Shown: positions 24,047 through 33,190, counted from the first letter of the stretch. The stretch: DNA of 41,101 nucleotides from Haliscomenobacteraceae bacterium (GCA_947501115.1 CANMVX010000033.1:1-41101), one strand, 5' to 3'. A program made the numbers and translations. Notes: generated from the letters alone by a model not told the origin.

Positions 24047-24883
24047 ATGAAATGGATTCCGCACTTAAAATGGATGTTTTTCTCTTTCGCATCCTTTTAT
24101 TTTTCCTCCATAAGTATATCTCAAAATATAACCTATCCTTCTCAGCAAAAAAGTACTTTGCAAATTTCTGCACATCGCGGAAATGCATCTTCTGCTCCTG
24201 AAAATACTTTAGCAGCTTTTAAAAATGCGCTCCAGGCAGGTGCTGACTTTATAGAGGTGGATGTCAGGACGACAAATGATGGTGTCCTGATGATTATGCA
24301 CGACGCTAATCTGGAACGAACGACCAATGGTAAGGGTGCTTTCAAACTTTATGACGCAGCGTATTTAAAATCGCTCTCCGCTGGAAAGGGATTTACAGGT
24401 GTGTTTGAAAATGAAAAAATTCCTACCCTGGAGGAAACTTGTCAGCTTATATCCGATTGGAACGCATCGCGTCAACATAAAACCTACCTTTATATAGATG
24501 CCAAAGATGTGGAGCCTCAACCACTTGTTGCCATCTTAAAAAAATATGGCTTGGACGAAAACGCTGTTTATTATGGTTCCGATGATTTTTTATGGCGCTT
24601 AACATCGGTTTTTGAAGGCGCTAAATTACTTCCTGCCCTTAAAAACAAAACCGATATCATGGCAAAATTCAATAAACTGAAACCTTATGCCTTTGACGCG
24701 TCCTGGCTTTCTCTAACGAAAGAGATGGTGGATGAGATCCATCTATTGGGTGTTAAAGTATTTACGGACTTATTAGGACCTCTCGATACGGAAATCAATT
24801 ACATCAAAGCACGCGAAATGGGCGTAGATTTAATTCAAACAGACCGAATACTGGTTGTTCAAAAAACATTATCCATGCATTGA
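24047..24883 (+). CDS. Secreted glycerophosphodiester phosphodiesterase
   Basis: 278 residues, GDPD family TIM barrel that hydrolyses glycerophosphodiesters to glycerol-3-phosphate and an alcohol. N-terminal hydrophobic signal (about 9-26), so periplasmic or surface. Catalytic and metal residues are present: H43-R44 (SAHRGN), E52 (APENTL), E70 and D72 (FIEVDVR), H85 (MHDANLERTTNG). It is divergent from susC/susD, with 169 bp between starts. A role in supplying or processing the substrate of that importer is plausible. The length fits single-domain bacterial enzymes. Confidence 0.9.
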   Translation: MKWIPHLKWMFFSFASFYFSSISISQNITYPSQQKSTLQISAHRGNASSAPENTLAAFKNALQAGADFIEVDVRTTNDGVLMIMHDANLERTTNGKGAFKLYDAAYLKSLSAGKGFTGVFENEKIPTLEETCQLISDWNASRQHKTYLYIDAKDVEPQPLVAILKKYGLDENAVYYGSDDFLWRLTSVFEGAKLLPALKNKTDIMAKFNKLKPYAFDASWLSLTKEMVDEIHLLGVKVFTDLLGPLDTEINYIKAREMGVDLIQTDRILVVQKTLSMH

Positions 24884-24893
24884 GTGGATTTTC

Positions 24894-26333
24894 CTAGGTG
24901 CCGCAAAAAGTTTTATACCCAGTGTCGATAGTATCAGGAACTTTCATAAATGCGGTAGCTGAGGCATTTTTTACGTATGGATTGGTTAAAATGTCAAGTA
25001 ATTCTTTAAAAAACCGATGATCGTCATTTAAACAAGCCTCGTCCAGTGCTTTTTCAACCAAATGATTTCTGGGAATGAATAAGGGATTATTTTCACGCAT
25101 TCTTTTTAATCGGGCTTCCTCATTTCCCCTTTCCAAATCTTGCCAGTTAATAAACCATGACTGAAAATCCTCCTGCAAATAAATACCTTCCATGGGCATA
25201 TCTCCCTGTAAAATCAAAAAAGTATTCGTATAATCTGCTTTATTTTTAGTCATCCAATCTAACAAAGTGGACAGGCTATTTTTTCTTCGTTGCAGATCTG
25301 TCTGCTTTGAAAAACCTAGTTTTTTAAACATCATATCCTGCCATTTTTCTTGATAAATAGCCGGGAATGAATTTAAAACCTCTTTGGCCATCTCTATAGC
25401 CACTTCCTTTTCCTCGTGAATCAATGATAATAACGAACCAGCAAAACAGGCAATATTCCATTGCGCGATAGATGGTTGGTTACCAAAAGCATATCTTCCC
25501 TGGGTATCAATAGAACTAAAAACGGTTTCCGGATGATAGGTATTCATGAAGGCACAAGGACCATAATCAATGGTTTCGCCGGCAATAGACATATTATCGG
25601 TATTCATAACACCGTGAATAAAACCAACCCTCATCCATTGCACGATTAAATCAATCTGCTTTAACATAACCGCCTCCATTAGATCTCTGGCCTTCGATTT
25701 TGACAAATTCAGTTCGGGATAGTGTCTGTCAATGACATAATCCAATAGAATAGATGATTCATTAGGAACGAACCTATTAGCAAATTCAAAAGTACCAACC
25801 CTGATATGAGAAGAAGCTATTCTGGTTAAAATAGCTCCCTCATGTACTTCTTCTCTGTACACTTTGGCGCCTGTTTTTACAACAGCCAAACTTCTTGTAG
25901 TGGGTATTTTCAGTCCTGCCATGGCCTCACTTATCAGGTATTCTCTAAGCATAGCGCGCAGGGTAGCACGTCCGTCGCCTCCTCTGGAAAATGCAGTATA
26001 ACCTGATCCTTTTAACTGTATATCAAATCGATTCCCCGCTTTTGTAATATGCTCGCCCAATAAAATGGCTCTTCCGTCACCCAGCATGGTAAAATTTCCA
26101 AATTGGTGACCGGCGTAGGCTTGGGCTATTGGAAATGAGCCGATAATCATTTTATTTCCTGAAAACAGGGCAGCCGCTTCTTCCATGTCCATGTTGTCTG
26201 GGGATAAATCCAATTCCCTGGCTAAGTTGTCATTGAATAACAAAACAGAAGGATCAGGCACCTGAGTAGGATTTGTAGGAACATAAAAAGATTCAGGTAG
26301 CTTACCGTAGCTGTTATCAAAACGAAATATCAT
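24894..26333 (-). CDS. selO: Protein adenylyltransferase SelO (YdiU/UPF0061)
   Basis: 479 residues, the usual bacterial length. SelO has a pseudokinase fold that binds ATP in flipped orientation and AMPylates Ser/Thr/Tyr of target proteins. Family signatures: AYAGHQFGNFTMLGDGRAILLGE, DIQLKGSGYTAFSRGGDGRATLR, REYLISEAMAGL, GVMNTDNM and DYGPCAFM. The C-terminus is YKTFCGT, with cysteine third from the end, where eukaryotic SelO has selenocysteine and many bacterial forms have cysteine. This Cys is proposed to form a regulatory disulfide in the family. The gene is convergent with the GDPD gene (10 bp between stops), so they are not co-transcribed. Confidence 0.95.
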   Translation of the reverse strand: MIFRFDNSYGKLPESFYVPTNPTQVPDPSVLLFNDNLARELDLSPDNMDMEEAAALFSGNKMIIGSFPIAQAYAGHQFGNFTMLGDGRAILLGEHITKAGNRFDIQLKGSGYTAFSRGGDGRATLRAMLREYLISEAMAGLKIPTTRSLAVVKTGAKVYREEVHEGAILTRIASSHIRVGTFEFANRFVPNESSILLDYVIDRHYPELNLSKSKARDLMEAVMLKQIDLIVQWMRVGFIHGVMNTDNMSIAGETIDYGPCAFMNTYHPETVFSSIDTQGRYAFGNQPSIAQWNIACFAGSLLSLIHEEKEVAIEMAKEVLNSFPAIYQEKWQDMMFKKLGFSKQTDLQRRKNSLSTLLDWMTKNKADYTNTFLILQGDMPMEGIYLQEDFQSWFINWQDLERGNEEARLKRMRENNPLFIPRNHLVEKALDEACLNDDHRFFKELLDILTNPYVKNASATAFMKVPDTIDTGYKTFCGT

Positions 26334-26470
26334 GGCATGTTTTTCATAATAATAACAAAAAAGTTCATTTTGTTTCCCTGAAAAGAAAAGTTAAAGGTAG
26401 AAACCCTATTCAACAGCCGCTTACCTTTATCATTTAGTAGCATTATCATATTAACCTCATATCCATTTTA

Positions 26471-26498
26471 TTTGTCGTATATTGAAGGAATAGTTTTG
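26471..26498 (+). promoter_or_regulatory. Candidate Bacteroidota promoter for dinD
   Basis: TTTG (26471-26474), a 16-bp spacer and TAGTTTTG (26491-26498, exact TAnnTTTG). The spacer is slightly short of the usual 17-21. It gives a leader of about 50 nt before the ATG at 26558. Confidence 0.4.
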
Positions 26499-26557
26499 AA
26501 TATTTGATTTGAAATAAACTTTTCGAATTAATTCAATATACATCAACCAATTTAACT

Positions 26558-27394
26558 ATGAAAGCTGAACAGATTAAAGAATTATTTGCTCAATTTGAAG
26601 CCACAGCTTCTGAATATGAGGGAATTGAGTGCTGGAGTGCCAGGGAGCTCCAACATTTGTTGGGATATTCCAAATGGGAGAATTTCCAGAAGGTTATAGA
26701 CAAAGCAAAGGAGTCTTGCAAAAATGCAGGTGAGCAGATTTCCGACCATCTTCCTGACGTCAGGAAGATGGTTCCAATTGGCTCTGGAGCTGAAAAAGAG
26801 ATCGATGATATTCTTCTTTCAAGATATGCCTGTTACCTGATAGCTCAGAATGGCGATAGCCGCAAGGAGGAAATCGCCTTTGCACAGAACTATTTTGCCG
26901 TGCAAACCCGTCGGGCTGAATTGGTAGAGCAGCGATTATTAGAATATGAGCGTTTGAAAGCTCGTGAAAAACTAAGCCAAACGGAAAAGCAGTTATCCGG
27001 TGTTTTATTTGAACGAGGTATTGATGAAAAAGGATTTGGAATTATTCGCTCCAAAGGTGACCAGGCGTTGTTTCGGTTGACTACACAACAATTAAAGAAA
27101 AAAATGCAAGTTCCTGATGGCAGGCCGGTGGCAGACTTTCTGCCTACCATTAGTATTAAAGCTAAAGACCTAGCTGCGGAAATGACCAGTCTCAATGTAC
27201 AAAACAAGAATTTGAAAGGTCATAATCCGATTGAAATGGAGCATGTTGATAACAATATAGCTGTCAGAGATGTGCTAACTAAAAGAGGTATTGTGCCAGA
27301 AAATCTTCCCCCAGCGGAAGATGTAAAAAAAGTTCAACGGAAATTGGCCAGTGATGGGAAGCAAGTGTTGAAAGACACCAGGAAGAAAAAATAA
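26558..27394 (+). CDS. dinD: DNA-damage-inducible protein D
   Basis: 278 residues, full length for DinD. Family features: CWSARELQHLLGYSKWENF (a BRO/KilA-like N-terminal fold), DVRKMVPIGSGAEKEIDD, LSRYACYLIAQNGDSRKEEIAFAQNYFAVQTR, and the late CPNP-like NLKGHNPIEMEHVDNNIAVRDVL. E. coli DinD is LexA-controlled and acts against RecA filaments; in other genomes the gene is often in defence or mobile islands. No LexA-type box is evident upstream, though Bacteroidota LexA sites are not well known to me. A perfect 28-bp palindrome lies inside the coding region. Downstream by 500 bp is an ATPase/HNH pair. Confidence 0.92.
   Translation: MKAEQIKELFAQFEATASEYEGIECWSARELQHLLGYSKWENFQKVIDKAKESCKNAGEQISDHLPDVRKMVPIGSGAEKEIDDILLSRYACYLIAQNGDSRKEEIAFAQNYFAVQTRRAELVEQRLLEYERLKAREKLSQTEKQLSGVLFERGIDEKGFGIIRSKGDQALFRLTTQQLKKKMQVPDGRPVADFLPTISIKAKDLAAEMTSLNVQNKNLKGHNPIEMEHVDNNIAVRDVLTKRGIVPENLPPAEDVKKVQRKLASDGKQVLKDTRKKK
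26745..26772. repeat. Perfect 28-bp palindrome inside dinD
   Basis: The half ACCATCTTCCTGAC is followed at once by its exact reverse complement, with no loop. It encodes DHLPDVRKMV, a conserved part of DinD, so the reading frame is intact. A symmetric stretch of this length with mixed composition is very unlikely by chance in coding DNA. Confidence 0.85.
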
Positions 27395-27894
27395 CTCCGG
27401 AACTAATAGCAAATAAATATACTGCATGTCATGGTAAATACCCTTTTTACTATGATATTGGATATTCCGGCTCAAAGTGAGCCACCTGGTTACATTGATA
27501 TAATAGTCTTATCTTTTGGTCAGATAAGATTCCGTATTAAATTTTAACAGTAATTGACATTTGTGGCTATTGTTCATGGTTTTCGCGGGAATTTAAACCA
27601 ATAACCGTGGTAAAGAAATAAATCCGTGGTATATTTTATACACTAAAATGATAGCGTTCACTATTAGTATTAGGTGAGGTTGCATAAAAATTTAGCCTTT
27701 TTTTTCAATGAATTTAAATCTGCCTGAAAAGTTCTCCACCGTTTCTACTTAATCTGTTACATTTCGAGTAAATTTGATAACCGTATTCTAATTGGAAAGG
27801 AAATTTGCCCTTTGTGCTCGATGCGTGAATTGACCATTCAAAAACAGTTAAAGACTATGAAGTTTTCTTTACTAAACGAAATAATTTCATAATC
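27395..27894. other. 500-bp gap between dinD and the ATPase gene
   Basis: No gene seen. GGCTCA (27469-27474) and TGAGCC (27478-27483) make a tight 6-bp hairpin with a 3-nt loop, a possible dinD terminator without a T tract. CCGTGGTA occurs twice (27605-27612, 27624-27631) at a 19-bp period. GAAATAATTTC lies just before the ATG at 27895. I found no clear promoter or reverse transcriptase-linked RNA. Confidence 0.4.
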
Positions 27895-29223
27895 ATGAGG
27901 ATAGATAAAATTAGAATAAAAAATTTTAAAGGTTTTGAGGAGGAAATCTTTCAGCTAAATCCTCTTTTTACTGTATTTATTGGAGATAATGCAAAAGGGA
28001 AGACATCTGTTCTTGACGCTTTGGCCGTTGCAGTAAGTAGTTTTTTACGAGGCATAGACGTTGCAAAACATGAATCACGGAATATAGAAAAAAATGAAAT
28101 TAGGATAGTTACTAAAGATGGTCAACCACTTCCTCAGTTGCCTGTCGAAATACATGCATTTGGCACGGTGAATGACATAAGTATCAATGAAGGCTGGATG
28201 AGAACGGTAGAAAAGATTTCGCCTAAGAAAACGAATACCTTATTTGTAAAAGCAAAAAATATTGAGAAAGTAGCAGAAGACATGTTGAAACTAAGTCGTT
28301 CAGGTCATAATGTGGTTTTCCCCGTAATTGCTTATCATGGTACTGGTAGATTATGGGCAGAACATGAGGCTAAGAAAACAGAATACAAAAAAACTGGCGA
28401 AGGGGTTTCTCAGGCATATCTTAATTGCCTTTCTCCAAAATCCTCAAGTAAGGAGTTTCTTTCATGGTACAAAACCTATGAAGACGAAATTCGAAAGTTT
28501 GATCAGGAAAAAGATAAATTATTACTTAAAACATTTAATAGTACCGTTATATCGATGATTCCTGATAATCATTGGCAAAATATGGCTTACAGTTTTGCAG
28601 CAGAAGATCTCACTGGTATTTTTGTTACTCCTGATGGTGAAAAGGAAAAACTTCAATTCAGGCAATTAAGTGATGGTTACAGAAACATCATTGGAATGGT
28701 TGCTGATATTGCTTACAGGTGTGTAAAACTTAATCCACATTTAGGTGAAAATGCTGTAAAAGAAACGCCTGGAATTGTCCTTATTGATGAGCTTGACTTG
28801 CATCTTCATCCTAATTGGCAACGCAGAATTGTAGAGGATTTAAAAAATACTTTTCCAGGCATTCAATTTGTAGCTACCACACATTCTCCTTTTATCATCC
28901 AGAGCCTGAAAGAAGATGAGCTCAGAAACTTAGACAGGAAGATTGTTTCTCAAAAGGATCCTAAAGATATCCCTATAAACAAAATTATAACCGATATTAT
29001 GGAGGTCGAAAGTATAAAGAGTGATGATTTCGAAAAAAGATATAGTGTGGCAAAGTTGGAATTGGAGAAAATCGAAGCGGCTCGCCCCGATAATAACCTA
29101 ACTATGGATGACTATGTGGCTGTAAGTAAGTTACTTGGTAGTTTATTAGAGGAAGAAACAGATGATGCTGTCTATAAGGCATTTTTAGAAAAGCAAAATG
29201 ATTCAAACGATGAGACCAATTGA
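27895..29223 (+). CDS. AAA/ABC-type ATPase, PtuA-like (Septu defence)
   Basis: 442 residues, RecF/SMC-like head ATPase (AAA_21/AAA_15 kind). Walker A GDNAKGKTS (30-38); signature-like LSDGYRNIIGMV (near 258-269); Walker B GIVLIDELDLHLHP (near 292-305); H-loop region ATTHSPFIIQSL (near 328-339). The insert between Walker A and signature is short, so there is no long SMC coiled coil. It overlaps the HNH gene by 26 bp, a two-gene layout like Septu (PtuA ATPase plus PtuB HNH nuclease), where the ATPase controls a nuclease against phage. A similar ATPase/HNH pair occurs in retron type I-A systems, but no reverse transcriptase is seen here. OLD-type ATPase is the alternative, but there is no TOPRIM domain. 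Confidence 0.85.
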   Translation: MRIDKIRIKNFKGFEEEIFQLNPLFTVFIGDNAKGKTSVLDALAVAVSSFLRGIDVAKHESRNIEKNEIRIVTKDGQPLPQLPVEIHAFGTVNDISINEGWMRTVEKISPKKTNTLFVKAKNIEKVAEDMLKLSRSGHNVVFPVIAYHGTGRLWAEHEAKKTEYKKTGEGVSQAYLNCLSPKSSSKEFLSWYKTYEDEIRKFDQEKDKLLLKTFNSTVISMIPDNHWQNMAYSFAAEDLTGIFVTPDGEKEKLQFRQLSDGYRNIIGMVADIAYRCVKLNPHLGENAVKETPGIVLIDELDLHLHPNWQRRIVEDLKNTFPGIQFVATTHSPFIIQSLKEDELRNLDRKIVSQKDPKDIPINKIITDIMEVESIKSDDFEKRYSVAKLELEKIEAARPDNNLTMDDYVAVSKLLGSLLEEETDDAVYKAFLEKQNDSNDETN

Positions 29224-29935
29224 TAAAGGTAGCTGGCCCACGAAAGATTCACATGCTACCCGAAAGAGAGTTTTCAATGATTGGACAAGAGCTATACCTT
29301 ATTTGAAAGGCCGTACCGGAAGATATTGTCATTTATGTGAATTGAAAGTTTCTAATGCGATGGCGATAGAACACATTAAATCGAAAAAATATTTCCCAAG
29401 GCTTCAAGCTCATTGGGATAACTTTTTATTGATATGTAATTATTGCAATTCTCATAAATTAGCAACTATCACAATTTCTCCATACAAAAAAACTTATTAC
29501 TGGCCGCATCTGAATAATACCATAATGGCTTTTGACTTCAGAATAACTGGTGAAATTATACCAAACAGAACATACCTAACTACTAAGCCACAAATTGATA
29601 GGGCAAGTGCTACCATTGATTTGTATGGCCTTGATAAAGTGGTTACAGCACAAGGCAACTCTGACGATCGTTTAAAAGACCGTCTTGAAGCATATAAACA
29701 AGCTATTGACCGTTTTATCGAATTTTCTACTGGTAAGGCTTCTATTCATGCAATTGTTGATAATGCCAAAAATACCGGCTTCTTCTCTGTATGGTTAAAA
29801 GTTTTTAATTCCGTTCCGAACGTAAAGGCTGCATTAATTGATTGTCTTGATTTTCATTTGGCAACTACTTATTGCTTTAATTCTACCTATCAACCCATAC
29901 CCCGTAACCCTACATTTACCGCTGACCCTATCTAA
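29198..29935 (+). CDS. HNH endonuclease, PtuB-like (Septu defence)
   Basis: 245 residues. The HNH/zinc-knuckle core is C44-x2-C47 (YCHLCELK), E58-H59 (AIEHIKSKK), N75 (WDNFLLIC), C80-x2-C83 and H86 (CNYCNSHK). This is the ribbon-bracketed HNH layout of PtuB proteins and of type II restriction-like HNH enzymes. The C-terminal half (IDRASATIDLYGLDKV, DRLKDRLEAYKQAIDRF) is helical, as in related family members. Start at 29198 overlaps the ATPase gene by 26 bp; ATG 29210 is another option. Translational coupling suggests a fixed subunit ratio. The DNA or RNA target cannot be read from sequence. Confidence 0.85.
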   Translation: MIQTMRPIDKGSWPTKDSHATRKRVFNDWTRAIPYLKGRTGRYCHLCELKVSNAMAIEHIKSKKYFPRLQAHWDNFLLICNYCNSHKLATITISPYKKTYYWPHLNNTIMAFDFRITGEIIPNRTYLTTKPQIDRASATIDLYGLDKVVTAQGNSDDRLKDRLEAYKQAIDRFIEFSTGKASIHAIVDNAKNTGFFSVWLKVFNSVPNVKAALIDCLDFHLATTYCFNSTYQPIPRNPTFTADPI

Positions 29936-29937
29936 AT

Positions 29938-29975
29938 ATGTTTAATTAAACATGACATTAAATACTGGGTATTTA
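29938..29975. terminator. Convergent terminator after the HNH gene
   Basis: ATGTTTAATTAAACAT (29938-29953) is a perfect 16-bp palindrome. TAAATAC (29959-29965) and GTATTTA (29969-29975) make a 7-bp stem with a TGG loop. Together they fill the 37-bp gap between the stops at 29935 (+) and 29973 (-). Confidence 0.5.
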
Positions 29976-31076
29976 TTCACTAAGATTCCATGTTTTCTCC
30001 AAAACAAATTTTCTATACCCCGCAGTAGGCTTAGGTGTATTACACAAAATTGTATAGAAGATATTCTTTGAAGGAATCCATACATAATCGGCAATAAATC
30101 CTCCCTGATCTCCTGTGTGATAAATCACCTTTTCTCCCTTGAAATTTCCAATAAACCAGCTATATCCAATAAATGAAGGGATAGAACTGTTCCAATTTTC
30201 TGGTTGATAAATGGTCCTTGTTTTCTTTATAATATCTTCAGATAAAAAGACTTCTTTTTGTAATGCCTGTTCATATCTGTATAAATCACGAACCGAACTC
30301 CAGACGCCACCATTACCCGCAGCAGGAAAAGTTGGTTCTTCCCCATAATCATCTTCCTTAAATTGTCCGTTGTCCAGAACATAAGCATGGGCAACCCCAG
30401 TTTGCGGATATGGTCCGTCTGTAATTTTACTATCCTTTAAACCTGATGTTTGAAAAATTCGCTGAATAATAAAATCTTGCCACCTGCTTCCCGTAACTTG
30501 CTCAATGATGAGCGCCAAAGCATTAAAAGCAGGATTTGAATACTCAAAACGGGAACCAGCATCGAAAGCCGTTGAATCATTAGCCAAAATTGGGGCAAAA
30601 TTTTCAACATCCTTTGCTGTCAAATAAAATACCGAATCCATTCGCACCTTTCGACTATCAATCAATCCGGAGGAATGGTTCAATAAATGAACAATCTTCA
30701 CTTTTCGACCTGTTTCCGGATTTTTAAAATTTGGAAAATATTTTTCCAGCGGATCCTCCAAAGAAAGTTTTCCCTCTTCTTCCAATATCATAATCCCATT
30801 CATAACAAAGGTTTTTGAAATGGACCCTGTGTTGAAAGACGTATTTGGGGTAATTTGCTCTTTTGTATTTAGATCTGCAAGACCATAACCCTTTTCAAAT
30901 AAAACCTTCCCATTTTTCATCACTAAAATAGCTCCGCCAGGTTGGTCTGCCGGGAATTCCTTTTGAAAATAAGTATCTAACTGATTACTTATTTGTTGCC
31001 ATTCTGATGAAGGTTCACATGATAAAAGGGTTATCAGAAGTAAATAAAGGGGCAAAGAACAGGTAGAAAATTTCAT
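29973..31076 (-). CDS. Serine hydrolase lipoprotein (beta-lactamase/class C fold)
   Basis: 367 residues. Lipobox LLITLLSC with C20, so likely anchored to a periplasmic face. Active-site motifs of the beta-lactamase/DD-peptidase superfamily: S85-I-S-K88 (NTGSISKTF), the YSN triad (FEYSNPAFNAL, near 178), and HTG in place of KTG (IYHTGDQGG). GGAILVMKNGKVLFEKGYGLAD is the typical first strand pair. The substrate is not predictable; members include peptidases and esterases. It ends against the ATPase/HNH pair and starts 152 bp from a divergent permease gene. Confidence 0.88.
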   Translation of the reverse strand: MKFSTCSLPLYLLLITLLSCEPSSEWQQISNQLDTYFQKEFPADQPGGAILVMKNGKVLFEKGYGLADLNTKEQITPNTSFNTGSISKTFVMNGIMILEEEGKLSLEDPLEKYFPNFKNPETGRKVKIVHLLNHSSGLIDSRKVRMDSVFYLTAKDVENFAPILANDSTAFDAGSRFEYSNPAFNALALIIEQVTGSRWQDFIIQRIFQTSGLKDSKITDGPYPQTGVAHAYVLDNGQFKEDDYGEEPTFPAAGNGGVWSSVRDLYRYEQALQKEVFLSEDIIKKTRTIYQPENWNSSIPSFIGYSWFIGNFKGEKVIYHTGDQGGFIADYVWIPSKNIFYTILCNTPKPTAGYRKFVLEKTWNLSE

Positions 31077-31228
31077 ATTGGCACTGGTTTGTAACCAATA
31101 TAAAGAAATTTAAAGTAATGGCAAAGCCATTTTGTAACTAAACATAACCTTGTTGTATGAAGCGTCTTATATTTTAAGTTAAATTTACATGAGCTTTTAT
31201 TTCCCTCATTTCCCTTTAATCTATCTGT

Positions 31229-32542
31229 TTGAGCCAAAATAAATCGAATCAGTACAAAATAACGACCTTAACCGGACTAGCCATTGTTCTGGCCAATATG
31301 ATCGGAACCGGAGCTTTCACCAGTCTTGGTTTTCAAGTGAAAAGCCTCCATCAGACCAGTACCATTCTGACGCTGTGGATGTTGGGGGGTGTTATTGCTT
31401 TATCAGGTGCTTTCAGCTATGCCGAGGTAGGTTCCAGCATCAAGAAATCAGGCGGTGAATACGCTTTTCTATCTCAATTATATAATCCCCTGATTGGTTA
31501 TTTATCTGGTTGGATTTCTTTAACCGTCGGATTTACAGCACCGATAGCTCTTTCCGCGATGGCCTTGATTTCCTATTTTCCTTACTTGTCAGTCAATCCA
31601 AGATGGGCAGCCATTGTAGTTATAGGCATCATAACATTTATTCATACCCGAAATTTAAAAACCAGCGCTATATTTCAAAACTCAAGCACGGTAATTAAAA
31701 TGCTCCTGATTTTATTTCTCATTGTTATAGGTGCCTTTTTACCTGGCATAACATCTGGAACAAATGCAACCGAGGCTTCTTATTTAACAGAACTCATCTC
31801 TCCCGCCTTCGCCATTGCCCTTATTTATGTCGTTTATTCCTATTCAGGCTGGAATGCAGCTGCCTACATTACCAACGAATTTGAAAATCCATCAAAATCG
31901 CTACCTATCGTACTTATTGGAGGTACCATTATAGTCACCATTTTATATACCCTATTGCAGTATATATTTTTAAAACATTTGACCTTAGGAGAAATGGAAG
32001 GCCAGTTAAATGTAGCTGCTTTGGCCGCACAGAAAATGTTTGGCAAAACCGTCGGTAATCTTTTCGGCTTAGCCCTTTCTATATCGCTCATTTCAAGTGT
32101 CAGTGCTATGGTTTGGGTAGGAGCCAGAATAACTGCCAGTATGGCAAATGACCATTCTTTCCTTTCCTTATTTAAAATGCAGTCGAATCATTTGCCTGTC
32201 AGAGCTTTATGGCTTCAATTTGGTATCAGTAGTTTATTGATTCTAACAGGTACTTTCGAACAAATATTAGTCTATTGTGGTATTCTAATTTCTCTTTCAT
32301 CCATGCTGGTGGTCATTGGTATCTATAAAATAAGAAAACAACCCGACCATAAAGAGGATACCGGATTTAAAAGTCCCTGGTACCCATTTTTTCAAATTAT
32401 TTTTGTGTTATTAACCCTTTGGATGATTATTTTTACGCTCTATGATAAACCCTGGGAATCCCTGGCGGGAATGATTAATCTGCTCATTGGTATGGCCACT
32501 TTTTATTGGGGTCACTTTAAATTAAAATATTTTCAAAAATGA
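31229..32542 (+). CDS. APC-family amino-acid permease
   Basis: 437 residues with about 12 hydrophobic segments. The first helix has VLANMIGTGAFTSLGF, the helix-breaking GTG motif of APC transporters that binds the amino-acid backbone. Later: GGVIALSGAFSYAEVGSSIKKSGGEYAFL, a strong APC signature, and YVVYSYSGWNAAAYITNEFENPSKSLP. The start is TTG at 31229: an in-frame TAA lies four codons upstream and the next ATG falls inside helix 1. The stop overlaps the YdeI-like gene by 4 bp (ATGA). Substrate unknown; inner membrane. Confidence 0.9.
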   Translation: MSQNKSNQYKITTLTGLAIVLANMIGTGAFTSLGFQVKSLHQTSTILTLWMLGGVIALSGAFSYAEVGSSIKKSGGEYAFLSQLYNPLIGYLSGWISLTVGFTAPIALSAMALISYFPYLSVNPRWAAIVVIGIITFIHTRNLKTSAIFQNSSTVIKMLLILFLIVIGAFLPGITSGTNATEASYLTELISPAFAIALIYVVYSYSGWNAAAYITNEFENPSKSLPIVLIGGTIIVTILYTLLQYIFLKHLTLGEMEGQLNVAALAAQKMFGKTVGNLFGLALSISLISSVSAMVWVGARITASMANDHSFLSLFKMQSNHLPVRALWLQFGISSLLILTGTFEQILVYCGILISLSSMLVVIGIYKIRKQPDHKEDTGFKSPWYPFFQIIFVLLTLWMIIFTLYDKPWESLAGMINLLIGMATFYWGHFKLKYFQK

Positions 32543-33159
32543 CAAGGGATGTAGAAACTTATTTTTTAGAAGGTTGCGGACGGTGTTCTCTAGGTGGAAC
32601 CCCGGAATGTAAGGTTCATACATGGGCTAAAGAGTTGGAACTGTTAAGAAATATTGTATTGGAATGTGGTTTAACTGAAGAATGCAAATGGGGACAACCC
32701 TGTTACACCCACCAAAATCATAATGTCATTATGATTAGCGCATTTAAGGATAGTTGTATTATCAGTTTTTTTAAAGGTGCCTTATTAAATGACCCAAAAA
32801 AAATATTAATCTCACAAGGTGAAAATGTTCAGGGTGGCCGAATTATTAAATTCACTCATCCCAATCAAATATTAGCCATCGAAGATACCCTGAAGGAATA
32901 TATATTTGAAGCCGTGGAAATAGAAAATGCCGGATTGAGAATTGAGCTAAAAAAGACATCTGATTACCCTGTACCTTCGGAACTCCAACAGAAATTTGAG
33001 GAAAATGAAGCGTTTAAAGATGCTTTTTACGCTTTAACTCCAGGAAGGCAAAGAGGATACCTCCTTCATTTCGCCGCACCAAAACAGGCTAAAACCAGGG
33101 AATCCAGGATTGAAAAATGTTTACCTGCTATCTTCAATGGCAAAGGTATGCATGACTAG
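32539..33159 (+). CDS. YdeI/OmpD-associated family protein (DUF1801)
   Basis: 206 residues. The N-terminal DUF1801 fold (YFLEGCGRC, ELLRNIVLECGLTEECKWGQPCYTHQNHNVIMISAFKDSCIISFFKGALL) is followed by a C-terminal OmdA-like helix pair with the marker ALTPGRQRGYLLHFAAPKQAKTRESRIEKCLPAI. YdeI proteins are cytosolic; in some bacteria they affect antimicrobial peptide resistance, but the molecular role is not known. Overlaps the permease gene by 4 bp, so co-translated. Several cysteines near the N-terminus (GCGRCSLGGTPEC) are more than usual and might bind metal. Confidence 0.85.
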   Translation: MTRDVETYFLEGCGRCSLGGTPECKVHTWAKELELLRNIVLECGLTEECKWGQPCYTHQNHNVIMISAFKDSCIISFFKGALLNDPKKILISQGENVQGGRIIKFTHPNQILAIEDTLKEYIFEAVEIENAGLRIELKKTSDYPVPSELQQKFEENEAFKDAFYALTPGRQRGYLLHFAAPKQAKTRESRIEKCLPAIFNGKGMHD

Positions 33160-33190
33160 ATACCTCGCTATTTAATACTACGAATGCAGG

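Noticed and set aside
27395-27894. Retron-type noncoding RNA for the ATPase/HNH pair
   Set aside because: No reverse transcriptase gene is in the window, and the gap lacks the long paired ends expected of a retron RNA.
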